This document shows positions 54,725-64,000 of a stretch of 64,000 nucleotides of DNA, in pieces. A program made the translations under genes and the position numbers. Origin of the DNA: Penium margaritaceum (taxonomy: Eukaryota; Streptophyta; Zygnematophyceae; Desmidiales; Peniaceae); NCBI GenBank assembly GCA_023375785.1, contig SZWC01004841.1, positions 45,978 through 109,977 on the forward strand. Reading direction: 5' to 3'. The notes below the pieces were generated by a model, which saw only the letters and a program-made list of their open reading frames with translations, ran no database searches and was not told the DNA's origin. Numbering within the stretch: the first letter of the stretch is position 1; each line of letters starts with the position of its first letter.

Positions 54725-55300
54725 ATCACTCTCACATCGTTCATCGCAGGCGTAATACCTCTCATGCAAATAAGTCCGACATAGCACAACCCCCTCACAC
54801 CACCGGAAACATGAAGAGACTTTGCACACGCAACCATCTCTTGCTTTGGAAATCTGAAAAAGAAGTCTGATATAGGGTATAGGCTTGAACACCTATGCGT
54901 CAGCAATCCAGTGTGACAAAATCCTTGTGACATTTCCGTAAAATCATCACCAGTAGCAACCTCGCCCCTCATGAATTCTGTTTCTACTGGAACAGTCTTA
55001 AGAGATATTTAGCAAGAAGTTACCAGTTTTGGCATCCATGATGATCTTCCATGAATGATCGCAACAGTGAATCACATTGACAGTGCTAACTACAACACAG
55101 ATGCAGAAATCCAATGGTTGGCGATTCCAAAGCTACAACACTTACTGTGGCAGAGGAAGATTGCTGTCGATGCAAACCTCGTCCTCAATGGAGATTGACA
55201 CCGTCAATCAATGCTATCAACAGCTCTGCTGGACTTGTGAGAAGCCAGTTCATATCTCATGCAACTGTCCAAAATAGCATCAGTAGGCCAAAAAGGAGGA
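54725..55300 (+). pseudogene. gag: Gyp1c gag C-terminal part with zinc knuckle
   Basis: Gag resumes after Cop2d. Near 55185-55285 the plus strand reads SSMEIDTVNQCYQQLCWTCEKPVHISCNC, containing a good CCHC knuckle (C-WT-C-EKPV-H-ISCN-C). Gyp1b has the same block at 27160-27230. The stretch 54730-55060 is out of frame. Confidence 0.7.
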
Positions 55301-57393
55301 GGAAACTACATTAAAAAAGAAGGATTCAGGAAACGACAAAGGAAGGGAGTAGATGGTGAGGCTCATGTCCGGTCAAAAACATCTGCATCGACCAATTGCC
55401 CATCTGATTGGCTCATGTTGCTACAGACGTCTTGAGATTGCAATTTTTATGAGAGGTAAGAGAAAGACAAACCAGTGATGCTACGAGTACAACCGAGGGG
55501 TTGTAGAAATCGTAGTATGATACTAGCACTACTGGACAGAAGAGATTCTTGCAATCCTTGTCCGCAATGACATGGTTTAGAAGGTGGGTTTGTAGAACAA
55601 ACCACGGGTGTTTGAAGGAAACATCGTCAATGGACGTCCGCAAATCCCTCAACTTCACAAACCTCTCTGAGTGCAAATTGGAGACTTACATGGCTTAACA
55701 GATTAAAGGACTTGCCGAATGCGTGACCACAAAATCATCCTCGGACGAAATTTCCTCCTTCGGTACGATCCGTAGGTTGATTGGAGTAGAGGGTCAGTCT
55801 ACGTCAATAACAATTACTGAAAATGACATCTGCCTCTTGTCGAGCTACCCACGACGCAACGGCGCTTATACGAAGCAGTAGAGGTGGAAGCAGCTTAGGA
55901 TACTGCAGTAGCCAAGATACGTCAAGCGACATCCTTAAACGTTGCCAAAAGATTTCTGCAAGGTAGAGATCAAGAGTGGCTATTCCATGTGGAGACGTGG
56001 AAAGCAGAAGAATTTTCAGCTACCAAAGCCACCACGTCGACCTCGACAGTTGAGAATTTTGCAGCACTCCGAGAAGAGTTTGCATCACTTGTTTCCAGAA
56101 AAATCTGCCCTGAGAATTACCTTCAAAGCAAAAAATCGACCATTAGATTGGCCTGAAGCTATGGAACAGTCTAACAATGAAAGGGACCCGTGGAATGACC
56201 AAGCACGAGCTGAATGAGCTCAAGAAGCAGCTGAGCGAGATGCTCGGTAAGGGGTTCATCAAACCTTCCATGTCACTATATGTGGCACCTATACTTTTGT
56301 GAAAAAAACCCAGAGAGATGGGGATATGCATGGACTAGCGAGGTTGAACAAAATCACCATCAAGACCTGCTACCTTCTTCCACGAGGAGTTGAAATTCTT
56401 GACCAACTCCGCGGGGCTCGGATTTTCAGCAAAATCGAACTGCGTAGTGGCTATCATCAAATCTGTGTTTCTGAAAAGGACATCTACAATACATCAATCC
56501 ACACTAGAAACAGACACCTTGTGTTTTGTGGTCATGCAGTTTAAAGTCACAAATGCCCCCACAATATTTATGGCTGTGATGAACAACGTTGTTTTCCCGT
56601 ACCTTGGCAACTTTGCCATTATATGTCTTCACGGCATCTTGATGTACAGTCGTACCCAGGAGGAGCACAATGGACAGCTCTCAAGAGTTCTTGATGTTTT
56701 TACAAGAGAGAATATTATTAGAAAACTCTCGAGGTGCAACTTTTATCGCCGTTCGATCAGCGGTGGACGGATCACCATGGACCCAAAAAAGTGGAGGCAG
56801 TCGTTGATTGGTCGATGCCCATAACTTTTTGAGATTTCCAGAGGCTTCTTTGTCTACTACTCTTGATTTGGAAAGGACTACATCCAAGTGACGGCATCTC
56901 TCTTTGATCTCAGTCTGAAAACCACTTTGTGGAATTGGGGGGACTACGAACAAGAAGTGATCAATTTTATGAAAAAAGCTCTCATCTCAACGCCAGCCTT
57001 AGAATTAGTAGATCTTACGGTGGACAATATCATGTTTACCAATGCGTCTGATAGAGGCTTCCGAACTGTTCTCCTCTAAGAAAATGGCAGTGGAAGAAAA
57101 TCCGAACGCATACATGTCAAGAGAATTACACGAACCAGATCTCAACTACGCGGTGCATGAGAAAGAAATGTTCGTAGTCGTGCACGCATTCAAGACATGG
57201 CGGTGCTACTTGGAATGCTGAAAATGCATCGTTTATACCAACCGTCACACCTTGAAATATCTTTAGGGAGCCAAACGTGAGTTGTCTACAAACTCGATGG
57301 ATGGAGTTGATCGAGTCCAGCTTCGACTACCACATCAAGTACGGATATGGAAAAACTGATCTGGCGGATGCTCTGAGTAAGTGACCAGATCTA
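55301..57393 (+). pseudogene. pol: Gyp1c RT and RNase H
   Basis: A linker of uncertain content (55301-55900) leads to ELNELKKQLSEMLGKGFIKPSMSLYVAP (56200-56290), LKFLTNSAGLGFSAKSN and VMQFKVTNAPTIFMAVMNN (56390-56824). The catalytic box reads CLHGILMYS, so both aspartates are lost. RITMDPKKWRQS and an RNase H region (FTNASDRGFRTVLL, HEKEMFVVVHAFKTWRCYLE near 57160) follow in changing frames. Confidence 0.82.
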
Positions 57394-57739
57394 ATGGCTG
57401 AGATAAGCATGCTACTTGTCGAGCAGAACCAATACCTTGCAAGGCTGTTTGCAAAGGGTTACAAGGGGTTTGCCAGGTACGACAACACAAAGTTCAGGTT
57501 CGACAACCCCTACTTGCGATGGCGATTTACTCGCTACATAGTTGTACCACCATATGTAGAGGTACAAAGAATGCTATTGGAGGAATGCAACGACACCACT
57601 CTAGGTGGACACTCTGTTGAGGACAAGACCCAGATCGACGCTAAAGCTGGCAAAGAACCACGTGTGGGACAAGATGCTGACCAACGTGTCAGCCTTGAAG
57701 TCGGCGACGTCGGACTTCGAGAGTGATGTTGACTTCCGT
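57394..57739 (+). pseudogene. pol: Gyp1c integrase N-terminus
   Basis: The 110-residue frame 57394-57726 contains LARLFAKGYKGFARYDNTKFRF, RYIVVPPYVEVQRMLLEECNDTTLGGHSV, the linker and first histidines of the HHCC domain. It matches Gyp1a at 500-560. The cysteine pair and the catalytic core are lost at the insertion. Confidence 0.78.
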
Positions 57740-57969
57740 TTGGGCGTAATAGCTCGGATACCCGCACCGCGCTAACTATTATGTTGGCATACCCGTGAGT
57801 CAAAATTCTGACACGGCATACCCACTTGTTTAAAAAAAGGAACAATGTATTCGGCCCTCGCTTGCCATGCTCGATCAGCTACATGCTGCGCTAATCGAGC
57901 ATGGCGACGAGGGTCATGTGACTGTCGCTCGATCGCGACCGTCACTCCCTCGCGAGATCACGATGGAGC

Positions 57970-58133
57970 GATTACCCCTTTTTTTTCGATGCGCAAACCC
58001 CTTACTATGATTTAGGGTTTGCTATGTTTTGCGCAGGCGGAGCCCGCGCAAAACATAAAACGCTACATCGTAATAGGGGGTTTGCGCGTCGAAAGAAAGA
58101 ACAAACAAAAGGGTCATCGCTCCATCGCGATCC
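57970..58133. repeat. Long imperfect hairpin of X1
   Basis: Arms run from GATGGAGCGAT (57970) inward to ATGTTTTGCGC, and from GCGCAAAACAT outward to ATCGCTCCATC (58133), around a short loop near 58040. Mismatches are few over about 75 bases per arm. X2 has the homologous hairpin at 60304-60497. Confidence 0.85.
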
Positions 58134-58740
58134 AGTGAAAATGCCCATTTGAATATTCAACATTTTTTCCCATGGCACACAAACCAGCCTGGTTTGCATG
58201 CTAAATCATTTCAAACCCAGCCCCGAATTACATTCAGGGTTGAGGGTTTTTTTTTTTTGCGCGAGCATCTGCTGGGTCCCGCAGAAGCGGGGCCCATCAG
58301 ATGCCTTCGCTTTGCAGGGGTGTCTCGGATCCCCCACGCAAACCCCACGTAAACCCCTTCCATGAAAGATCACAAACACCTCGAAAGAGGGGTTTGTGAT
58401 TGTTCGAGGAGCTTCATGACATTAGCATTCCGACACTGCATTTCATGCAGCGTCGATATAGCCTTTTCCGTTGATATGTTGTTTTTTTTTTTCGACCTGT
58501 GGATATAACTGCTTTAATTTGGTCCGTACTGGGCACACCGTTCCAATTCTTTAGGGTGCGGGCACGCCAGCTTTAATTTTGGACATGGTGGGTATCTAAT
58601 GTTTTCGTCCATTCTATTTTCGTTCGTACATTTACAAACATGGGCACCGTTGGTGTTTTGTTTTTGGTTATGGACAGTGCAGATCTACTGAGTGCAACGA
58701 TGGGTACCAGTGTATTTCAAACAAAAAAAAATAAAACAAA

Positions 58741-59295
58741 AGCCCCCAGTGTAACTAGGTGGTTTGTATGATGTTTTGGGGGCGGGGAGGGTTGCGCCAT
58801 GCAGCACACGCTGTGATAGAAGAAAGGACACATGCCGTGCCCCGCTACCGCGGGGCCTAGTAGGTTCCTAGACAAGTAAAGAAATGAAACCCAAACCCCC
58901 TGCTGTAACGAGGGGGTTTTTATGATATTGGGGGGGGNGGGGGGGGGGGGGGGGGGGGGGGAGGAGGTTTACGACATGGGGCGCACGTTGTGATAGAAGA
59001 AAAGGGACTTGCTCGGCCTTGCGGTAGCGGGGCCCGGCAGGTACCCGAGCAAGTAAAGAAATAAAATCCAACCCCCCATTGTAACGAGGAGGTTTGTTGG
59101 ATATTGGGGAGGGAGGGTTGCGCCATGCGGTGCACGTTGTGATAATAGAAAGGGGATCTGTCGGGCCCCACTACCGCGCGGCCTGGCAGGTACTTGGGCA
59201 AGTAAAACAATAACAACAAGACCCCCGAGTTCAACTAAGGGTTTTGTCGGATAATGGGGGGGGGGGGGGGCTTTGCAAGATGCGGCACATGCAAA
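58741..59295. repeat. Tandem array of about 150-bp units, each with hairpins
   Basis: Three and a half diverged units start near 58741, 58891, 59067 and 59219. Each begins with a C-run/G-run stem (for example AAACCCCCT...AGGGGGTTT) and has a GGGTTGCGCCATGC-type block. The first three each also have a second GC stem (such as GCCCCGCTACCGCGGGGC at about 58839-58857) and end in AAGTAAAGAAATAAAA-like sequence. One N sits in a G-run at 58938. Confidence 0.85.
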
Positions 59296-59622
59296 CACGC
59301 AAGTTTTGGAGGTTACACTTGAGAACTCCAAAACTCGCGAGAGGGTTGCTCTTGACATCGGCGAGGCCAATGTCAGCAACGTCCCATTTGCCCTCGAACT
59401 CGGCAAAGTTCGACTTCGAGGTCGTGGGTACAGTTGTCCTTTTTTTTTCCCATTTTCACTCGCATAATAAAAAACATGGGCACCGCTTTCGATTCGTTTT
59501 TGACTATGGACAGTTTTGTCTTTCCCCTTTCGACTATGGACACCACCATCTTTCCGTTTTCGACGATGGACACCACTAATGTATCAAGCAAAATGACGGG
59601 CACCAGTGTATTTTGAACCAAG

Positions 59623-60184
59623 ATACGAATGTCTATGGCATTCCAACCTCAAACCGACAAGAAAATAGAGCAGACCAATCGGATGCTCCAATAATGTCTC
59701 CGCACATTATGCGAGCCGCACGTCACCAATTGAACAGCAAATTTGCTGGTCATCGCACTCGCATGCCACTCTACCACTTCTTTCGCAACAATTAAAAATT
59801 CGTTCAAAGTGGTCTACGTCAAGCTTCCTCGCACAGCGGCGGGGTAAGAAAGTCAGAGCAACATTCCCACATTAGACATGCACAATAGGGATTACTCTTT
59901 TGTCTTGAAGGAAAGGTGTCTGACCTTCGCAAAGACACAAGCACCTATGAAGTGAGCGGCCGACCATCATCGCAACGATGACGTGTTGAGCTCCGGTGAT
60001 CGTGTCCACCTTTGCTCAGTGAGCATCAAAGTCCAAGGGTAGAACTTTGTAATGCTTAAAGTTTGCTGGTTGGGACCGTTTGAGATTATGCATAGGGCGA
60101 AATAAACGCTATCCATGATTCTTAATCGCGAATCCTCCCATATCCACGTGGGATAATTTATGTCCCCCATGTCCAATACCTTCA
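59623..60184 (+). pseudogene. pol: Gyp1c integrase C-terminal half
   Basis: After X1 the plus strand reads MAFQPQTDKKIEQTNRML (59625-59690), which is the gypsy HPQTDGQTER region containing the catalytic Glu. It continues to VHLCSVSIKVQG and CWLGPFEIMHRAK (60000-60105), the GPY/F-type end of integrase. Stops are present. Confidence 0.78.
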
Positions 60185-60965
60185 AAATAAGAACGACGTA
60201 TCCGGCTCCCTCACCATGCTGGATCAGAGATATGCGTCGCTCATCAAGCATGGCAAGGAGGGTCATGTGACCGTCGCTCGATCGCGACCCTCGCTCTCTC
60301 GCGCGATCGCGATCGAGCAATGACCCTTTTTTTCGATTTTCTTTTTCCAGATGCAAACTCCCTATTACGATTTAGGGTTTTCTATGTTTTGCGCTGGCTC
60401 TGCCTGCGCAAAACATAAAACCCTACGTCGTAATAGGGGGTTTGCGTGTCGCAAAAGAAAATCGAAAAGGGGTCATCCCTTGATCGCGATTGAGCAAAAA
60501 CGCCCATTTTAGATTTTTGTTGTTTTTTCATGGCACACAAAACACCTTACGTTTGCAAAAAAACACCTTCAAACCCAACCCCGAATTACATTAAGGGTTG
60601 AGGGTTTTGTTCTTTGCGCGGGCATATGCTAGGCCCCGCGGTATCGGGGCCCAGCAGATTTAACTTCAACGCATGGGGTGTCTCAAACCCCTCAAGCGAA
60701 CCCCACGCAAACCCCTCCCTCGAACAATCACAAACACCTTAAAAGTGGGGTTTGTGATTGTTTAAGGGGCGTGATGATGTCGTCAATCCAAAGCTGCATA
60801 TCATGAAGCAACGAGAAGGTGTTCGTATGCTTTTTTTTTATATGTCGTTATTTTTCTTGGAGATGTGGATGTATCGATGTTATAGCTAGAATTCACTGGA
60901 TATGTCATTGTTAAAGAACGGTGGATATGGGAGGCTTATTCATGAAATTGGTGGGTATATGGTCA
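60185..60965. mobile_element. Hairpin-rich insertion X2 in the Gyp1c tail
   Basis: A 0.8-kb copy of the X1 core, without the tandem array: GCTCGATCGCGAC block, long hairpin (60304-60497), GAATTACATTAAGGGTTGAGGG block, GC-stem hairpin near 60630-60660, and an AATCACAAACACC...GGTTTGTGATT hairpin (60727-60765). Its right end has GGATATG/GTGGATATGGG/GTGGGTATATGG repeats (60900-60962). The Gyp1c tail reads on after it. Confidence 0.65.
60304..60497. repeat. Giant near-perfect hairpin of X2
   Basis: Arms of about 90 bp. Outer arms pair CGATCGCGATCGAG/TTGATCGCG, middle arms pair TCGATTTTCTTTT with AAAAGAAAATCGA (about 60333 and 60456), and inner arms pair GCAAAC...TTTTGCGC (60353-60394) with GCGCAAAA...GTTTGC (60405-60445). 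Few mismatches and a loop of about 10 bases. Confidence 0.9.
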
Positions 60966-61306
60966 CAACCCAGTTATGCATATGCAAACCCCTGTTGTCG
61001 CTCGACTTCACTTGCCTGACAACATGGAGATCCACCTTATCTTTCACATTTGCAAGCTTAAGCACCACTGCAACCATAGCGTAAACATTCCCATTAAAGA
61101 TAGCGCACCTCTGCCTCCTATGCAAGTGGACAAGGATAAATAGGGCGTGATTGAAGATATCCTCAGCCATCGGCGTTGTGGAAAAGCATGTGGTCATGCG
61201 GCACAGCTACGACGCCACGCAAAATAGGAGGGAGCCCTATGAAAGCCTCGATGTTTTCCATCATCTCATCAAAGTCTACTATCCTTGTCACCGGCTTGCG
61301 TCGGCT
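60966..61306 (+). pseudogene. pol: Gyp1c tail with chromodomain-like segment
   Basis: The plus strand reads ARLHLPDNMEIHLIFHICKLKHH, the conserved block before a chromodomain, then VIEDILSHRRCGK (61150-61190), matching VIEDILGHWRCGK of the Gyp1 fragment at about 5100. The remainder is shifted (MRHSYDATQNRREP). This supports a chromovirus-like origin for the family. Confidence 0.68.
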
Positions 61307-61326
61307 AGAAGAGGGTTGGGGGAAAG
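61307..61326 (+). other. Gyp1c polypurine tract
   Basis: AGAAGAGGGTTGGGGGAAAG directly precedes the LTR start TGCTAC. It corresponds to the tract at 4952-4972 of Gyp1a. Confidence 0.65.
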
Positions 61327-61904
61327 TGCTACATCCTTGACGTACACGGATCCCTAATCTCCGCGAGTGGGTATTTTCCTCATTACATTATTGTTCCACC
61401 GTACAAAGACCTTATTGTTTTTATGGCAATTGGCTGAGGGCATTTTGGACACTTGCCCCGGTTTCTTGTGTTTAGTTGTTAAAGCTTTTGACCACTTCGA
61501 CCACTTTGTCAAAGATTCAACAGGAGTATCGCACACTATGTTTATGTCTCAGTATTGTTCCATGAACTTATCGATGGTGTTGGAATCTTATAAAACCAGT
61601 CTTCAATTTTCTGGAACCATGTCTGACTTCTTGGCGGAGCCAATTTAATTAGTCACTCACGATGCGACCTCGCACGCATCACTTGGCTCAAGCATTGAGG
61701 ACCCAATACATGCTGCATTCTGATTCTCGACATTGCATAGATGTCCTCAACATATTTGAAACTTGTTATTGAAATACAGTTACTTGTTGATACAAATTAT
61801 CCAGTTTTCCCCATTCCCTGAACCTGTGAACCACATACTTTCAGAGCCGCATAACACTATAGAATTCATCCTTGTGAATCATGGAAGTTCCGCTTGGCGT
61901 AACA
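61327..61904 (+). repeat. Gyp1c 3' LTR
   Basis: Starts TGCTACATCC after the polypurine tract and ends GCTTGGCGTAACA (61892-61904), the same terminus as 49622-49634. Length 578 bp. Confidence 0.62.
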
Positions 61905-63098
61905 CAAAGTGGGGACTTCAGTTTTTTAGTTGACAGACATGGTAATAGAGATCATCAATTGGATTTGGGGTGATGACGTACCGCCGATAAGGAAAAGGCC
62001 ATGAAGTCAAGTTGACAATAATTCTGTCCGTGCGGGCCTCAACGCGCCGCTGCGTGCGGTTGACCGCCACGATGTGACGCGGCGGTCGCGACGCGTCAGC
62101 GATGGGTCTGAGCGATGCGAGACGCTGACGCGGACGAGAAGGCCACCATGTGGTGTCGAATGAATGATGGGAAAGGCTGGTTACGTAGCGAACAGGATTT
62201 TTAACGTACTGGCGACAGTAGCAGAACTCGCGACGGTCTAGCGGCTGGTACCCGTGGATCGTTTGCACCGAGGGTCTCTCACGCTCTCTCCGCTAACCAT
62301 GAGATTCGAGTGAGTTTCTGTCATGCCGTGGCGAGAAAGGTAAGATATCGTCGTGAGTGAGGAGGAATTGCGATACGGCGGACTTGTGTGCGGAGTTGGT
62401 AGCGGCAAATCGATAACGCGTCGCAGGGAACTCGTTCCTTCGCGGAGGCCACGACAGAAACGCCTCTAACCGTTGGATTGCTGTGGAACTTGTTTGCATG
62501 TGTCGATTGATGTCTCTCGTGCCAAATAGCTCACGCCCATGCCAAGCCAGCCTGCATCGCTCTAACTCCCCTTTGTTACTCGGTGCGGTAATCCCGGCTT
62601 CCAACGTAAAGCCCATGTGCGAAGAAGCCACGAGTTCAAAGAGTTGACTGTTAGTTAACTCTTTGATGGGCAAACCCTTTCAAGTTTCAACCCACGCCGA
62701 TCTCCGAATTGTTTTTACCTGAGATTTTGAGAAGCTCTCACAACGGCTCTATCAACTTGTTTTAACCGTCTCAAACACTAACACGAAACTACCAGCCTTG
62801 CCCAATTTTTGTGGTCTAACCAATCACATCAGCCATGTCTCAGAGGCCAAGTCATGAGGGGACGAGTCGCATTGAGCAGCGAGCAGAAGGCGGCCGCAGC
62901 AATAATCGTTGCCCTCTATTCGCCCCTGCGTGCGACCCGTAGTGCTTCCAGAGATCGCCGGAGTACAAGTAGAAGCTCGACAAAGTGAGAACCATCAGCT
63001 TATGATCGTTCTCATCTCGAATTTTGCAAAGCAAACTTGCCGCGCACATCGTCAGACAACACCAACACCAGCAACACCATCAATCCCCCACCACTAGG
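61905..63098. other. Non-repetitive flank upstream of the host gene
   Basis: This higher-GC stretch shows no retroelement motifs. Features are a 10-bp inverted repeat CGCGTCAGCG/CGCTGACGCG (62092-62101, 62123-62132) and a CCAAT-type motif (ACCAATCACATC, about 62818-62829), 270 bp before the start codon. A minus-strand frame of 126 codons (62293-62673) is open but unrecognised and I do not call it a gene. No clear TATA box precedes the gene. Confidence 0.5.
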
Positions 63099-63621
63099 AT
63101 GTCGACTTCTTCAGCCATGCGCTTCGGAACAATTCTCGCCCTGCTCACCCTGGCCGTCTCCTTTGAAACCTCCGAAGCGCTCCTTCGCAACCCAGCGCTT
63201 GCGGGTCGCCATCTTCTACAGGACGACGCCTCTTTCGACAAGGACGCGATCGCCCAGGATGCCGAGTCGGCCAAGTACAGGGCTGCGGCGGCGGTTGACG
63301 CGCACGAGAAGAAGCTCGCGGCTGCCAGGAACGGCATGGGTTCCGGCGTNCCTCGCTGACGAAGCGCTGGATCTTCTGCAGAAGGCCCCCGAAGCCGAGA
63401 AGCTGGTGGTCACTGCGCAGGAAAACCTGGCCAAGGCCGAGGCCAAGGCCGCCAGCGCGATGGGCATTGCGAGGTTTTTTGCCCAGGCCGCCGTCGCCTT
63501 TGCGAGGGGAGTTGCGAACGCCGCCAAGAACGCAAGTGACGGGATGGTCCCGAACGCCCGCCAGAAGGCTTCGGACGCCCTCGCCGCGGCGGCCCAGGCA
63601 GAGACGTTGGCCAACAACTGA
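63099..63621 (+). CDS. Secreted alanine-rich helical protein, function unknown
   Basis: Likely start at 63099 (MSTSSAMRFG) or at the second Met, 63117 (MRFGTILALLTLAVSF). The latter gives a classic signal peptide with probable cleavage after SEA. A GRHLLQDDA segment follows, resembling the R-x-L-L-Q stretch common in secreted plant and algal precursors. The mature part is Ala/Glu/Lys-rich and predicted helical (AEKLVVTAQENLAKAEAKAASAMG, ARQKASDALAAAAQAETLANN), ending at TGA 63619-63621. One N at 63350 marks an assembly gap and shifts the frame, so a few residues may be missing. About 165-174 residues, no introns evident. It could be LEA-like or a wall or extracellular protein; I do not recognise the family. 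Confidence 0.7.
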
Positions 63622-63961
63622 AGACGCGATGGATGGAAGTGGAGTGGATGGAGTCTCCGTGGAATGGAAAACAAGTGGATGGCATTGAGGTTGCAGTAGA
63701 CGTGAGTGAGAGTGGAAGAGTAGTGTGGTTGTGCATGGAAGTTCCAGAACACGGTAGTGTGGTAGTGGTTGTCGTGTTTCGCTACGGCAAGATTGTACAT
63801 CGGTAGGGCTTACGGGAGATTGGGAGGTTGGGAGATTGGGAGGTTGGGAGATTGGGAGGTTGTGTTGGGTACGGTATATGGGACGAGGAGGATTGCTGTG
63901 TGACTGCTCTTTTTATGAAAAAGAATCCACGTTACGTCCTCCCTCTCCCTCTGGCTTGCCC

Positions 63962-64000
<39 letters not shown>
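63622..64000. other. 3' flank with two simple repeats
   Basis: A 16-bp unit GGAGATTGGGAGGTTG is repeated about three times at 63814-63862, and a CT repeat runs from about 63966 to the window end. No polyadenylation signal is certain and no further gene is seen. Confidence 0.8.

Larger units (their letters stand above)
57740..59622. mobile_element. Hairpin-rich insertion X1 in the Gyp1c integrase
   Basis: An approximately 1.9-kb non-coding segment interrupts the integrase. Its left end has three short repeats of GGATACCC/GGCATACCC type (57760-57830), and its right end has repeats of ATGGACACC/GGGCACC type (59500-59610). The core holds at least four hairpins, the largest at about 57970-58133, and a tandem hairpin array (58741-59295). 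No transposase is present. It shares its core with X2. The exact ends and the target duplication were not resolved. Confidence 0.65.
49299..61904 (+). mobile_element. Gyp1c: Ty3/gypsy element with three insertions
   Basis: A plus-strand gypsy: 5' LTR end (about 49299-49634), primer site, gag (49700-50270 and 54725-55300), protease/linker, RT, RNase H, integrase (57394-57740 and 59623-60180), tail with a chromodomain-like segment (60966-61306), polypurine tract and 3' LTR (61327-61904). It is interrupted by Cop2d (50271-54724) and two hairpin-rich insertions. LTR ends GCTTGGCGTAACA (49622-49634) and 61892-61904 agree with each other and with Gyp1a. Confidence 0.82.

Noticed and set aside
58005-58030. 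TTTAGGG-like telomere motif in X1 and X2
   Set aside because: Single occurrences within hairpin arms, no tandem array, so neither a telomere nor an interstitial telomeric repeat.
62293-62673. 126-residue minus-strand frame as a host gene
   Set aside because: Open but unrecognised, without supporting motifs or a promoter; could be chance in GC-richer DNA.

Overview
This is eukaryotic nuclear DNA from the green-plant lineage. It is built almost entirely from decayed, nested LTR retrotransposons (Ty1/copia and Ty3/gypsy), with one hAT DNA transposon, several microsatellites and one plausible host gene at the right end. Initiator-tRNA-Met primer sites, copia and chromodomain-type gypsy families and a hAT transposase suit a large, repeat-rich streptophyte genome. 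A charophyte alga is my guess, from general style only. There are no prokaryotic operons, CRISPR arrays, rRNA genes or defence systems.

I use working family names. Gyp1 is a gypsy family with a chromodomain-like tail: 1-6213 minus, 16630-17060 minus, 26723-29178 plus, 49299-61904 plus. Gyp2 is a second gypsy: 33130-35745 plus. Cop1 is copia with TGTTGG...CCAACA LTRs: 6514-11595 minus, 17600-19362 minus. Cop2 is copia with LTRs of about 970 bp starting TGTTGAA: 19825-26408 plus, 36240-38215 plus, 39841-46774 minus, 50271-54724 plus, and solo or split LTRs. Cop3 is copia with LTRs of about 330 bp in its shorter copy: 29179-49298 minus, heavily interrupted.

Layout. 1-6213: two Gyp1 internal regions joined head to tail through one LTR. 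6514-11595: Cop1a, nearly full length. 11838-12318: a three-part microsatellite. 12844-15490: hAT transposase remnant, then a 21-bp minisatellite open on both strands to about 16600. 16630-19362: Gyp1 and Cop1 fragments. 19363-26722: an antisense Cop2 LTR split by a plus-strand Cop2 copy, which itself holds a 738-bp solo LTR with a perfect target-site duplication. 26723-29178: Gyp1b. 29179-49298: Cop3, whose integrase is split by a 5.8-kb block (Gyp2 plus Cop2b), whose gag is split by a Cop2 tandem flanked by CAATG, and whose 5' LTR holds a Cop2 solo LTR. 49299-61904: Gyp1c, with Cop2d in gag (ATCAC duplication) and two hairpin-rich insertions in its integrase and tail. 61905-64000: higher-GC, lower-copy-looking sequence with a small gene for a secreted alanine-rich protein.

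No element looks autonomous. Cop2c is the best preserved but has in-frame stops, a gag deletion and assembly duplications. The most unusual content is the pair of hairpin-dense insertions near 57.7-59.6 kb and 60.2-61.0 kb, the tandem-dimer retroelement structures, and the consistent use of an internal (half-tRNA) primer site by the Cop1 and Cop2 families. All calls come from reading the sequence; no database search was possible.
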